Source of the DNA: Papio anubis
Lineage: Eukaryota; Chordata; Mammalia; Primates; Cercopithecidae
NCBI RefSeq assembly: GCF_008728515.1
Contig: NC_044985.1
Location: 941,510 to 1,005,509, forward strand
DNA length: 64,000 nucleotides
Direction: 5' to 3'
This document shows, piece after piece, positions 1 through 11,718 of the stretch. Under the pieces are notes generated by a model. That model was not told the origin of the DNA. It saw only the letters and a list, made by a program, of their open reading frames with translations, and did not search any database. The position numbers were made by a program, and so were the translations under genes. Within the stretch, counting starts at the first letter, position 1; each line of letters starts with the position of its first letter.

Positions 1-2390
1 CAAAAGCAGCCTCAGAAAGAAGTGACCGGACCAGCGACAGGGTACCATGGATGAGCCAGGTCTTTATGGCCAATTTTCGGGCCCTGAAAAGGAGGCATGA
101 AGGCTGACATTTAATAGAATCTCAAAAAACACTTGTGAGTGAATGAATAAATTAAATGAATGATTGCATTTTACTCATCCATGTCTCTCCATTTGACATT
201 TAGACTTTGTAGATGTGTGTTATAAATGATGGTGAAACACATATCCACATGCTCATCTCCTTTATACCTACATGTGCTAGAGTTTCTCTAGCATCCATTC
301 CTAATTATTTTCCAAAGCTGTGTTCCAGTATTCCTCTGCACTAATAGTGTGGCGTTGTTTTATTTTCCTTGAACCTTTGCCAGTTGAGATTGAACATAAG
401 GTGGGCAGAGACCAAGTCTACTTAACTCCTTTTAAAGTCACCATCTGCAGGATGTCAGACCTGCTATCTGTCTTCCAAATACCCATTCCCTCCTTCTTTT
501 ACTACGGAACGCAGATGTTTCAGAGTCCTTAGTAGTATCCTTAGCGTTAAACTCCCAACTTCCCTAACGGTAGAGTTGATAATGGTTAAAGTTCAAGCAC
601 ATAAAGTGTTGGCAGAAATCCCTCAGAAGGACACAGCTTCTTGAGTGGAAAGGCCCAGCCTTGTTGGGAAGGAGTTTCTCTGCCCATTTGTACCTCTAGA
701 ACCTGCCTAAGAGGGGATATGAGCCCATGAGGCATAGCATCTACCTTGTAGCATGAAGTGACATGCGTAAGGATTAAACCTCGTCAACTGTAGTAGATTC
801 CAGAGGGCTCTGCCAATACCTGTCTCCCATATGTTGAGAGTGGTAGCCGAAGACACAACTGTGTTGCTTCTTAAGGTTGCCCTTGGCCTAAGGGAGCCAC
901 CAGAGTTCAGGCAATGATGGGCTGATGTGGGATATGGAGGGCCTGCCTTTGAGATGACTCTGAAGGTCATCCCAGCTCCAGAGCCTTCTAGGGATTGACT
1001 GAGGCATGAGTTGCTACTGCTTTGCTGTTCGGCATCTCCCGCTGCCTGGAACGGCCTTCCTCATGTCCCTAACTGGTGTGTCTCCTGAAAGCTCTCCCTA
1101 GTAAACCCTTTTAAAGAAATGCCTGGTCTCACATCTGTTTCCAGTGAACCCAATCTGAAACACTCAGAAGGGAGAACAGAGCACATGTGTTGAAAAGGCC
1201 TGATGTCATGCTCAGCTATCACACCTGCCCTGTTTGCCCAGACGTTTTGTAATATGTGACAAATAACACCTTTTCTATTTAAGCTACTGTCATTTGAATT
1301 TCTGTTACTCATCTGGACACAGTTCTGATTTATGGAGCCCCATATGCTTGGCAAGGGACCAAGGTCCTGGCAAACACATGGGTGTTAGGAGTTTTAATGT
1401 TTTCCATGATATTACAAGGTTATGTACATAAAACGGAGGTGAATATAGTTCTATGGTCCTCAGCTTCCTCTCCTCCCATGCCTCCAACCCCATTTTTGTC
1501 TCATGCTCCAGCAATTTGGAAGTGCCTGTGGAACACCACGCTGTGTTTTCTTCCTCTTTGGCACATATGCTATTCTTATCTGAGAAGTTTCCTGTGCACT
1601 TAGAAAACACATCATCCTCCTCAGCCCAGTTCTGACTGACTGCTCTCCTTCCATGGGAGACATGGCTCTCTGCTGGCACCATGCCCCTCTACCTGGAGAC
1701 TATGGTTCTGAACTATATCAACTTAGCTAAATTGTAACTACCATTCCCTGAATTCCCTCTTGTATGGTTTTGGGTAAGGGTTGACCAGAAAAGAAAAGAG
1801 TTTGTATAAGATTTGGGAGGCAGAGGTGAAGCAGCAGGCTCTGCATAGACTCTGAAGTACCATGTAGGGCACCAGACGCTGCTGGGCTGGAGACTCTTGT
1901 CTCTCCCCTGTTGGCTCGCCTTGCTGCCTCCTGGCTCCTGCAGTTCTAACAGACTGCCTCTTTCAGCTGCTCCAAGTTCTGGGTAGTGCATACATCACTT
2001 CTTTGCAAATGGCACCAGCTTTTCCTGCAGGTCGCCCATGCCATTAAGGGCGAAGACTGTGAGAGACAGGTGTGGGGTCCACTTTGTCCTCGCAGATTCC
2101 CGTGTGTCCTTATGGGATCCAGTCATGCTAATAGCTTCCAGTTTGTCCTTGCAAACCCTCATGTCACTTCCAGTCTTCTTCCTAACTAAATGGCCAGGCT
2201 GACTTCAGGCTCAGAACCAATATCAGGCATGAAGATAAAGGCTTACATAGACTGCTTAACCATCTTCTAAAATTGTAAGTGACCCAAACCTGTTCATTAC
2301 TCCCTTACTCTATATAACTCATAGTGGTTCTGATCCTATGGTTGAAGACCAACTGATACACTTAGTAATAAATACCTGATGTATTCAGAG
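1..2390. other. Unassigned, apparently single-copy sequence
   Basis: I see no gene, RNA or confidently identifiable repeat here. Open frames on both strands are short, overlap one another and show no recognisable domain. Bases around 1020-1080 loosely resemble the L2 3' region, and 1690-2040 has the texture of an old interspersed repeat, but neither can be assigned. Confidence 0.5.
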
Positions 2391-2720
2391 TGTCAAAGTG
2401 CTCAAATAAAAGACTACATTTCCCACACACCATTGCAGTAAGACAGGCCAATGAGATGTAAGGGACGTCATTGGGTGGAGCCTCTGGAAAATGGCCAGGG
2501 TCTTCCTTTTGCTCCTTTACCTTCCCTTTCCTTCTTTCTGGAACTTAGATAAAAGGTCTGAGCTCCAGCAGCCATCATGTGGCCTTGAGGAAGGAAGATA
2601 CACGCCAAGATGGTAAAGCAGAAGGAAATGAAAGTAGCTTCCTAGAGCCTGCACCAAGGCCCTGGACAGCCACCTCTGTTTATGTGGGGGAAGAAAGCCA
2701 CAATTTAATAAGACACTTTA
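2391..2720 (+). repeat. Possible ancient LTR-like repeat
   Basis: The segment contains a run of phrases ('actacatttccca', 'ccaatgagatgtaag', 'agctccagcagccatcatg', 'ccctggacagccacctctg') in the order I remember from an old mammalian repeat of LTR type. The copy is very diverged and I cannot name the family. It could also be unique sequence with chance resemblance. Confidence 0.3.
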
Positions 2721-3510
2721 GTTAGGAATCTGTAATTAGTCACCAAATGCTGTTTTTATTGATCCCGCAAAAATGGTTTGCCTTTCTGTGAAATCATGTG
2801 TACTGTCAAAGTCTTTGCTTGTGTGCTCGTCCATTTGGCTAAGCAGTCGACCATGAGCACAGTGGGAATTGCACACTTCATATGAATCCTCCACACCTGG
2901 GATTGCATCCGGCACATAATAGGAATGCAGGTAATATTTGTTGACTGTAATTGAGCTGAAGATTGACATGGTTATTAATTTCCCATGAAGAAACAGAAGT
3001 CCTCCACTGAAAGAGGAATTGCTTTGCAAATCCCACACTGACGGAGTGCACCATTATTTCTGTTCTTCCCCATCCATATTCCCTGTAACCGTCTCTTCTT
3101 GAAGAAGGTAAAAGTGGTTCTGTTTTGGGTTTATTACAGGCCTTCCACTTAGCCCCAGTCGCTACTCACTCCATAGTGACTTCTTGGGGTTTTTCAAAAT
3201 GTTGCAACTGAAGATCATGGATGCTCAAGTGGGCTTCAAACTCTTGGAAAGAATGGGATCTATGAGCAGCGTAATAGTAGCCAGAATTTTGCCTTCACCA
3301 TCTGCAGAACCAAAGCCCCCAGTGCCCTGGCTCAGTAGCTGGGGCAGTGTCAGGGCAATGCTCCTCCTCCCTCTGCCCCACTACCCGATGTGGACATGTC
3401 CCTCAAAAGGCCTGGGGACCTACACCCAAGCAAAATTCCCTGGAAGCATTGAATAAGGAGATAAAGCCCCACAAATATTCTTTAAAATAAATCTCCCACT
3501 GTCTTTCTGT
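2721..3510. other. Unassigned sequence
   Basis: No repeat or gene recognised. The open frames at 2736-3038 (minus) and 3184-3456 (plus) have no features of a known protein. Confidence 0.45.
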
Positions 3511-3552
3511 ACACACACACACGGATGCACACACATACATATGCACACATAT
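3511..3552. repeat. Imperfect (CA)n microsatellite
   Basis: A run of CA dinucleotides is interrupted by 'ggatg' and 'tacatatg'. It is a simple repeat and probably length-variable. Confidence 0.8.
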
Positions 3553-3660
3553 CTTATTCTGTTTCTATGGAGCAGTACGGCTAATAGAATAGTTTTAAGT
3601 GTCTCTATTAGTTTTAGTCCTCCAGCTATCTTTCAATTTTTAAATATTTTCTATTTTTTA

Positions 3661-3970
3661 TTTTTATTTTTTGAGACAGAGTCTTGCTCTGTTGCCCAGC
3701 CTGGAGTGCAGTGGTGCAATCTTGGCTCACTGTGAGCTCCGCCTCCCAGGTTCACGCCATTCACCTGCCTCAGCCTCCCAACTAGCTGAGACTACAGGTG
3801 CTTGCCTCCATGTCCAGCTAGTTTTTTTTTTTTTTTTTTTTTTTTTTTTGTATTTTTAGTAGAGACAGGGTTTCACCTTGTTAGTCAGGATGGTCTCAAT
3901 CTCTTGACCTCGTGATTTGCCTCACCCTCCCAAAGTGCTGGGATTATAGGCGTGACCCACCACACCCGGC
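3661..3970 (-). repeat. Alu element, AluY/S-like, minus strand
   Basis: Reads as a reverse-complement Alu: T-rich start, 'gagacagagtcttgctctg', the 'gtgcagtgg' box, the central linker, then 'cccaaagtgctggg' and the terminal 'cccggc'. The 'ggttcacgccattc' state fits younger subfamilies. The middle A-rich linker has expanded into about 27 consecutive T on the plus strand (near 3823-3849), which is likely unstable in length. Confidence 0.95.
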
Positions 3971-4250
3971 TTAATTGTTTCTTAAATTAAGGCAAAATCC
4001 ATCTAACAAAAAATTTACCATTTTAAAGTGAACAATTTAGTGGCATTTAGTACATTCATATTTGCCACCACCACCTTTCTCTATTTATATATATTGATCT
4101 GTAGAATTTTTTTAAATATAATTTTTATTTTTAATATCTGAGTTATTGTATGGTGTTATTAAAATATGGTGGATGTTTTCTAAGATTTCTGTTCCATGGA
4201 ATGGTTTGCATAGCATAGGATACATTTATATGTTTTTCTTTTTTAAATGG
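3971..4250. repeat. AT-rich L1M-like 3' UTR fragment
   Basis: 'accattttaaagtgaacaa' followed by 'gtggcatttagtacattca' matches a motif I remember from L1M 3' untranslated regions. The copy is diverged and lies between two Alus. The rest of the interval is AT-rich with nothing else seen. Confidence 0.45.
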
Positions 4251-4539
4251 ATTTTTTTTTTTTTTTGAAACGGAATCGCTCTGGCTGGAGTGCAGTGGCA
4301 TGATCTTGGCTCACTGCAAACTCCACCTCCCAGGTTCAAGCAAATCTCCTGCCTCAGCCTCCCAGGTAGCTGAGACTACAGGTGCACACTGCCACACCTG
4401 GCTAATTTTTTGTATTATAGTAGAGACCAGGTTTCACCATGTTGTCCAGGCTGGTCTTGAACTCCTGAGCTCAGGCAATCTATCTGCCTTGGCCTCCCAA
4501 AGTGCTAAGATTACAGGCATGAACCACCGCGCCCAGCCT
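4251..4539 (-). repeat. Alu element, older (AluS/J-like), minus strand
   Basis: The reverse-complement Alu starts with a T run, lacks part of the 'tctgtcgcccag' stretch, and ends 'accaccgcgcccagcc'. The 'ggctggtcttgaactcctga' state belongs to S/J rather than Y. It sits between pieces of L1M sequence. Confidence 0.93.
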
Positions 4540-4720
4540 GAACTTTACTTTTAAAGCAGTTTTAGGCTCACAGCAAAAAGCAAAAAAGGTACAGAGTTCC
4601 CATACATCTGTTGACCCATACGTGCACTGCCTCCCCATTCTCAACATCACACACCAGAGTAGGACATTTGTACATTTTCTTTTTGAATCATAAAATAAGA
4701 GGATCATTTGAAACTTCAGG
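4540..4720 (-). repeat. L1M 3' UTR fragment, minus strand
   Basis: 'aaagcagttttaggctcacag' and 'acagagttcccatac' are the same landmarks as those seen at 54.5 kb, where they adjoin an antisense L1 ORF2. I therefore read this as the 3' UTR of an old L1 in minus orientation. Confidence 0.5.
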
Positions 4721-5189
4721 GTTTTATAAAGACATGAATGTTTGACATTGAAATATTAGGATAATCAATATATTCTAATTATTTAGGATATGCATTACCT
4801 TTAGGTTTTAAAAATTAGTATATCGTTGTATATTTCAGGCTCTTAATTTTTTTCTGACCTTCAAAATCTATTTTAGTCTCAGTCAGGGTTTAAATTAAAA
4901 AGCAGAACTATCATGAGTTATATAAAATGAGGTATTCATTTAGAGATTAGATGTTACTCCATTGTGGGGGTTGGTGGGAAAGCCTTTGCAAGGCTGTTTA
5001 TTGTCTCCCTATGTGATGTTGAACCCGAAGTCAGCCAGACCGACATCTGGGAAGAAACGATGGTAGTGCTCCAGTTGGTAGGCAAGATGGCATAGGCCCT
5101 GTTCCTCCCCTCTAAAGACAAATATACTGGGATTAATTCAACAGGAAATTAAAAGGAAACTCAATGGTGGAAACAGGAAGGTGGATTGG
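4721..5189. other. Unassigned sequence, possibly old repeat
   Basis: 'gtctcagtcagggttt' near 4877 and 'gttgaacccgaagtcagccaga' near 5019 look like part of an old interspersed repeat, but I cannot name it. No gene seen. Confidence 0.35.
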
Positions 5190-5731
5190 GTAGAATCTAA
5201 GGATTTGAAGAAAACATTGCAATGGGTCTGCTGAGTTTTAATTTTATCTCCTATCCACGCCATACTGGTTCTTTCCAGAGAGTCCTACAACCCACAATCA
5301 CCATCCATGGATGAAAAAAGTAGGGAAAAAAAGCAAGGAAAGCTGATCTCTCAAGCCAAGGGATCAGTAAAGGGAAAACCCAGAGGGGACTGGTTGCAAA
5401 ACTCATACTCAGTAGCAGTGGTGGCTGATCAGTGCACAAGAGGATTTCCAGCAGAGCCTGGCAGGCCAGGCCCTCCCCAACCTCACCCTTCTTCTGGCCT
5501 CCAATAGCAGCTGACCTCACCCGCCCGGAATGGAGAAGTCAGCAGAACACGAGAGATCCTCCAGAACCTGCACACTAAACTTAAACAGGTTGACTGTCTG
5601 CTAAAATAGAAGACTTGAAAAGGATCAAGAGTCTCAGAATCAAATATCTAAAATGAACAGGATACAAACAAAAATAGTAGTCATACCATGAACCAAGAAC
5701 ATCACAGGCTCTGTTATTAAAAAAAAATATT
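5190..5731 (+). repeat. L1M 5' UTR fragment
   Basis: The stretch near 5616-5706 ('ggatcaagagtctcagaatc', 'tctaaaatgaacaggatac', 'gtcataccatgaaccaag') matches the 5' untranslated region that precedes ORF1 in L1MA/L1MB-type elements as I remember it. The left half is less certain. It is interrupted by the Alu that follows and seems to resume around 6105. Confidence 0.5.
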
Positions 5732-6020
5732 GATCAGGCACGGTGGCTCACGCCTGTAATCCCAGCACTTCGAGAGACTGAGGCGGGTGGATCAACTGAG
5801 GTTGGGAGTTCGATACCAGCCTGACCAACATGGAGAAACCCCACCTCTACTAAAAATACAAAATTAGCCAGGCATGGTGGTGGACACCTGTAATCCCAGC
5901 TACTCGGGAGGCTGAGACGGGAGAATCACTTGAACCCGGGGGGCGGAGGTTACAGTGAGCTGAGATCGTGCCATTGCACTCCAGCCTGGGCAACAAGAGT
6001 GAAACTCTCTCAAAAAGAAA
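5732..6020 (+). repeat. Alu element, AluS-like, plus strand
   Basis: Full-length Alu with A and B box region intact in outline ('ggctcacgcctgtaatcccag', 'gggagttcgataccagcctg'), a central A-rich linker and a right monomer ending 'actccagcctgggcaacaag'. The tail has become a TA/TG microsatellite. Confidence 0.95.
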
Positions 6021-6040
6021 TACATATATATATGTATGTG

Positions 6041-6087
<47 letters not shown>

Positions 6088-6092
6088 GTATA
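6021..6092. repeat. (TA/TG)n compound microsatellite in an Alu tail
   Basis: Alternating TA, then about 12 TG repeats, then TA. It begins directly at the 3' end of the Alu, as expected for a microsatellite seeded by an Alu tail. Alternating purine-pyrimidine tracts of this kind can adopt Z-DNA (inference). Confidence 0.9.
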
Positions 6093-6099
6093 GTGCATT

Positions 6100-6237
6100 A
6101 AGCCTCAAAAGGTTTCAGCTCTAAGGTATAGAGGAAAGCCTATCACTCGTACCCTCACCACAAGAAAAAGTTGGACAAACTGCAAATTAATGAGTTTTCT
6201 TGAGCCGATCAAGAGAACTGAGGTCACAGGGCAAATA
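6100..6237 (+). repeat. Probable continuation of L1M 5' UTR
   Basis: 'gaggaaagcctatcactcg', 'ccctcaccac' and 'gagaactgaggtcacagggc' look like the L1M 5' region that was split by the Alu at 5732. Moderately uncertain. Confidence 0.4.
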
Positions 6238-6339
6238 ACTGAGGCAGGAGAATCACTTGAACCCGGGAGGCAGAGGTTACAGTGAGCTGAGATCACGCCA
6301 CTACACTCCAGACTGGGAGACAGAGTAAGACTCAGTCTC
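6238..6339 (+). repeat. 5'-truncated Alu (right monomer only)
   Basis: Begins at 'actgaggcaggagaatcac', so only the last ~100 bp of the right arm remain, ending 'gactgggagacagagtaag'. Confidence 0.93.
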
Positions 6340-6343
6340 AAAA

Positions 6344-6382
<39 letters not shown>

Positions 6383-6428
6383 ATACAAAAAATCAAACCA
6401 AACCCAATCAACCAACCAACCAACCAAA
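6340..6428. repeat. (AAAT)n then (AACC)n simple repeats
   Basis: About 11 AAAT units at 6340-6385 form the tail of the truncated Alu. A short CAAC-type run follows at 6405-6428. Confidence 0.9.
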
Positions 6429-6429
6429 G

Positions 6430-6830
6430 AAAAAAGTGTGCGTGGGCACAACGTATCTCAAACATCTGAAAACCACAAATGAAGAGGAAGACATTCAATG
6501 ATTCCATAAGTAGGTGTTGCAGAATGCCCCCTGCACCACTCACATCAATACTTAAGCCATACATAGGCCTTTGTGTTCCAATAGTTGGCAACCATGCAGA
6601 AGACGTTTTTGGGGAGGGGGGGGATCTATATAAAGGCTATTTACAACCTTTAGAAAGGCTCTAGGACTCAGGCAAGAAAAGCTTCCTGGGCCTTTGAATC
6701 TCTGTGGTAAGGATACCCAAGTCTGTCCTAGGAGACCTCTTTTCTGAGATGTCTAAGACTACATGCCCAACACTATTGATCTCACTTGAATAGCACAACA
6801 TTTCCTATCCATCATTCTATGTTTCATTTT
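6430..6830. other. Unassigned sequence
   Basis: No gene or repeat recognised. There is a run of G at 6613-6622. Confidence 0.4.
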
Positions 6831-7545
6831 CTTTCTTTTTATAAACATTTTGAAATTGAAGTGCAGTATCTACAAAAATTGCACAAGTCATAAGTCTTCA
6901 ATGACTTATGACAGAGAATACACCCGTGTAAGAAATACAGAAAGTATAAAATCACCACACTTCAGAAGCCCCTACATGCTCCCTGCTACACCCCCCATCC
7001 TCCCAGAGGTAAACACTGTCCCAACTTCAAACACCACATATTAGTTTTCCTAATCTTAAAACCTGTATAAATGGAATGTCATTATTTACTCTTTTGTGTC
7101 TGTCTGCTTTCAGAAAATGTTGTTTATGAAATTCACCCATATTTTAGAGTATAGTTTTATTTTGTTCATTTTCATTGGTGAATAGTATTCCATTGTATAA
7201 AAATACCATAATTTATTCATCCATCTTACCAGGATTGCTTCCTCTTTGGGGTCTCTTCCACATAATGTCTTTAAGAACATGTCTGAACGTATCTTTCAGG
7301 ACATGTAAGTACCCATGTCTGTTGGGTGAATTTCTGTGCCATATGGTGTGCATATGCTTAGCTCTAGTGCACAGTGCCAAACAGTTTTCCAAAGTGACTC
7401 TATCAATTTGCATTCTAACCAGCAGTGAATGAATTCTTCACTTTGTAACTATGCCAAGAGTTCGTATTTTAACTCCAGTCATTCTGGTAGATGTGTAGTG
7501 ATATCTCATTGTAATTTTATTATATTTTCCTTATAACTAAAAGAT
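6831..7545 (-). repeat. L1M fragment (ORF2 3' end and 3' UTR), minus strand
   Basis: On the plus strand it reads as antisense L1: 'gtattccattgtataaaaat', 'aaacagttttccaaagtgac', 'cattctaaccagcagtg', 'gtgtagtgatatctcattg'. These are landmarks of the ORF2 C-terminal region of older L1s. The left part is the 3' UTR. No open frame of length remains. Confidence 0.75.
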
Positions 7546-9305
7546 TGGAAAACTGCCCAGTATGTGTGGAGGGATTACAGAATAATTGATTAATTAATCA
7601 CTGAAGGACACAATGAATGAATTGTAAGGAAAAGCATAGCTTCAATTAAAACTGCATTCGTTGCATTGTGGAAGTAGAGGTTCGCTAATCACTGAGCGCC
7701 CTGCTCCCGCTGGCGTGGAGATGGATTATTAACAGGGCTCAGCTCTGTCTGAACTCCCCTCCCATTATTCAGAGTGTCAACAGTCCCAGGGCTCAGAATG
7801 CTAACAACCAGTCCTCCTCCCTGGTGTGGGCTCCAGGCCACCAGGTCTCCAGACTGTTCACCACCATTGTGGGGTTTCAGCTATGTCCTTTTATAGGCAC
7901 CTTCTTGTTCAGTTGAAGATGAAGTAGGACAGAACAACTAACCCTCTTTCCCCACCTTTCCAATGCCCAAATGTGGGTTCCCAAGGACTGTAACTTCAGT
8001 GAACATCCTACTGGAGACAGCCAAGAGCAAAGAATGGCTGGGATAACCTTAAGTTAGCCAGGGTTTGTGGGAAGCATTAGTGTCAACTGGGAAACTCAGT
8101 GACTGACTATAAGTTTCAAAGGTCAGAGATGGTGTGACCAGTATTGAAGTCAGGCATTGCAGGGCTATTAGCACTAATGGAACCAGAGACTATATGATGA
8201 TCTGGGTGCAGTGTGACCAAGCTGGGGAGAGGGGAAGAGCCTCTTGCACTGCCGCCCTCAGCAGAGTTGTGCATTGGTGAAGCTCAGTGGCTCCCACTCA
8301 GGGTCCCACCTGTGGCATCTTACCTTGATCCTCATCATTATGTCCAACATCAAATGGCCTCCATTATGCTTGACAAGATTGATACTGAGTCTTACGACTT
8401 CCTTTGAAAGAGGAAAACTAACAATTTCCTCAGACCATAATGAGAAGTATCAGGGCAGTAAAAGCAGCGATTGATCACAGGTCACATATACAGGGACACT
8501 GGTACTACCTCACCCCTAAATGTCACATTGCTTCATTCTTGATCTAACTTGGCCTTGCTGTAAATTGGTTTGCTGTACATATTCTGGTAACATTTAGTTA
8601 ATTGATGTAGGTTGTACCTAAGTGAAAGGAAAAGCCTTATATAGTCAAATGTGTAATCCCTATCCCGACTACAGGATTCTCTTTTATTACTTTACTCCTG
8701 TTGCTGTTCATGGAAACCCCATGAACTCCATCACTAACCACATCTTGCTTAGAATCTTCCCTCCACCAATGACTAGCTTTACCACCTTGCATAATTTAAG
8801 CCGGATGTTAATTTCTTTATCAGCTGATGGGTATCATAATATCTCTGTTCTAATATTGAGGAATTAAATAAGATGTTGAAGCTGCCATAAGATTAGTGTT
8901 CAAAATATAATATTCCTTTCTTCTCCTTTCCAAGGCTTGGGGCCTTACTCTCAATCCTTGTTTTAGATTGAACCATTCCCAATGAAACAAATTCCTTTTT
9001 TTCCAAGTGAAAGAACTCACTCAGGAGGAAGTCCACCCAACACAGCAGGCACTGTCAACACTTTTGATACAGGTTTCAACCTCACAGGGAAACCTCACAG
9101 GGTAACAGACCCAAAGCCTTCACCACTGAAAGGGATGATGGTCCGAGGGCAGAGGTGCAGACACTTACGAGAACTTCTGAAGCCCCACCTGTTTATGCCA
9201 GGTGAGCCCCACCATGCATATTTTTATTTTGTCACAAAACTTCCAGTCAATGGTAAAATTTAAACATACAAAGTAAATCAAATATCAGAGAAAAAACAAT
9301 CCCTT
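7546..9305. other. Unassigned sequence
   Basis: No gene, RNA or identifiable repeat. The base composition is mixed, with a more GC-rich block at 7680-8300. The frames at 8213-8474, 8622-8867 and 8982-9263 lack recognisable protein features. Confidence 0.45.
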
Positions 9306-9309
9306 AGTC

Positions 9310-9700
9310 TTATTGCCTCATCCTTGGACAATTGTTGCTGCTTTGATATGTGGCCCTGCCTTCAGGCTTCCCTCCGTTCTGCCTCCATGTCTCTACCACA
9401 CTAATCTTCTTCCAGTCTTACTCCCACAGTTCTGCTTCTTGCTGACAAGCTTTCGACGGCTCACTGCACCTAAGGATAAGTGTTCTAATCCTTCACCTGC
9501 CGTGCGAGGACTTGTCATGTGTCAATGTAGCTTTTCAATGTCACACTCATTCTCTGTTTTATTCAAGTATTCTGTTCTTAAAGGAATGAAAACTCTGACC
9601 TGTTACCACACATTTAATGTCCTGTTTCATTCTCTTTGCTACTGCGAAAATGTGGCAGACCCTGAAATTTTGACACTCCACAGACAGTGCTCCTCATCTG
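9310..9700 (+). repeat. L2 LINE fragment, plus strand
   Basis: The pyrimidine-rich order of words ('cctccatgtctctaccac', 'ctaatccttcacctgcc', 'tgttttattcaag') follows the L2 3' region. A 144-codon open frame across it (9313-9747) is not L2 ORF2 and shows no domain. Confidence 0.5.
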
Positions 9701-10218
9701 ATGTTAACCTTTCCAGATGTCAGTCCTATCTAGGTGCCTTCTTGTAATAGTAGCTGGATAAATGGGTTCTCGGATTAGAATGATCACTGAGAATGACTGA
9801 ACTTAATAAAAAGATAATGATTGTACAGTTAACTTAGTAGTTACATGTAGCAAACTGCATGCCAGACATTTGGGTATAAATGGAGACTTTGACTGCCTTC
9901 CACTTGGTATCTACTGGTACTCGCTGATAACCTGACCACTGTGGGTGTGAACTCTTTACTGATACCTGGATCCTTTTCTCCAGGTATTTTTCCCATTCTG
10001 TTGATCCTGTTCTATGAGTCCTTGTTAACAACAAATCTTTATAACTCTTATCTTGGCATTCCATTTGGTTAAAATTTATATTTTAACAGATGTTACATTT
10101 TAGTAACTTTTATTATGAATAGTTGCATTAAAATAACTCAGACTGGGTTTGTTAGACCTGAACCTTGTCATTCCTGTTCTTCCATGATTTCATCTAGTAA
10201 TATATATAAAAAGCTTAT
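9701..10218. other. Unassigned AT-rich sequence
   Basis: Nothing recognised. Confidence 0.4.
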
Positions 10219-10462
10219 GCTCAGGAGTTCAAGACTAGCTTGGACAAGATGGTAAAACCCCATCTCTACTAAAAACACACACACACACACACACACACAA
10301 AATAGCCAGGCATGGTGGCAGGCGCCTGTAATCCCAGCTACTTGGAAGGCTGAGGCAGAAATTGCTTGAACTCAGGAGGCAGAGGTTGCAGCGAGCCGAT
10401 ATTGCACCACTGTACTTCAGCCTGGGCAACAGAGCGAGACTCTGTCTCAAAAAAAAGAAAAG
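10219..10462 (+). repeat. 5'-truncated Alu with internal (AC)n
   Basis: Starts inside the left monomer at 'gctcaggagttcaagac' and runs to the tail. The central A-rich linker has converted to about 12 AC repeats (10275-10299). It has AluJ/S-like divergence. Confidence 0.93.
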
Positions 10463-11705
10463 TAGATGTAGTAAACAGAGTTTTCCAGTGCAGAACACGA
10501 TTAAAACTGAAACCACCAGCAGCAACCTGTGCCCTTTATTCTCACCCTTTCCAGGCCACAGCTCATTTCTCGTTTTGGGAATGGCTTGCAGAAGGTTTGC
10601 TGATAAAATAAGTTGTGCCTGAATGGATGTCTTGCAGTCTCTGTGGTAGCTGGAGAAGTATTCAAAGCTGCTGCCCCAACCAGTCTCTTAGATGCACCAG
10701 CTAGTTGTGTCATAGTGTTCAGCAGTCCTCAAGGTGCATAAACCTTCGGGTTGCCCGTCAGTAGGATCTGTGCTTGAGTGCATCTGAAAAATAATGATAA
10801 AAAAAAAAATAGACACTGAAGAGCCTTTCCATTGAGGCTCTAAGAGTGGTCTGGATGCTCTTCCTTTTCATCCTGTAAATATACTTATTAATAATATTGT
10901 TTGGTAATATTTTCAAAAAATTTTAATAAACACTTTTAGCAGCAGTGAGCTCAACACATTAAATGTTTGATGACAAAGTCAGCACAGAAATTAGTGTTTC
11001 GAGAATGTTAACAAGCATGCACAAAATGCCGACATAATAATCATTAGAGCCAAAGTGTTATTAATGACAATATAGAAACCAGAAGACATGTCTGCAGAAG
11101 ATGTATCAATATCTATTTCAAAAGTTAGTGATTATTTTAAGAAGACTGCACCCAAAGATAATGTCTTTTTAAAAGTATCTGCAGAAGGAGCATTTGCATT
11201 TCACTCAATAAAGCACAATTTTTCATTTAGGCTGATTAACTTGTTTTTCAAAATAATCTAATTTTTAAATTCCAATATTTTGCACACATGCTAGAAGTAA
11301 AGTGATAGCTAAAAATGAATTGGTTTCATTATAAGAAAATCTTTTCTAAATGATGTGAAAAACTGAAATAATTTCTTACCAACAGATCTCTATCAAAAAA
11401 AGAAAAAAAAATTTTTAAAGCACAAGTATATGACGCTACAGGGAAACATAGAATTGCAAGGAAAAAAAGCCACTGAAAGAAGTATATATGTAAGAAAATA
11501 TTGATGTATATGGATGTTGGTGGAACATATTCTGCACCAACAATAATAGCAATGTGACATACAGTTTATAATACATGTAGAATTAAAATTCAGGGGAACA
11601 ATAGCACAAAAATAGGCCCTGACAAATGCAAGTAGAGTGTTTTGAGGTTTTAGAATTACTGGAGAAAATATAGAATCAATATTTTTTGCTATGCAGAAAA
11701 AGTCA
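10463..11705. other. Unassigned AT-rich sequence, possible conserved noncoding element
   Basis: No repeat is recognised from 10470 to 11700. The block at about 10900-11280 is rich in motif-like words: TTAATAA, an ATTTGCAT octamer at about 11191, and CATTA. See findings. No coding evidence. Confidence 0.4.
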
Positions 11706-11718
11706 AGAATGCAAATTA
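11706..11718 (+). repeat. Left target-site duplication of L1 insertion
   Basis: 'agaatgcaaatta' pairs with 'agagtgcaaatta' at 13339-13351 (12 of 13 identical). It marks the left boundary of the rearranged L1. Confidence 0.75.

Noticed and set aside
9313..9747. 144-codon open frame, plus strand
   Set aside because: Overlaps an L2-like 3' region, which is non-coding.
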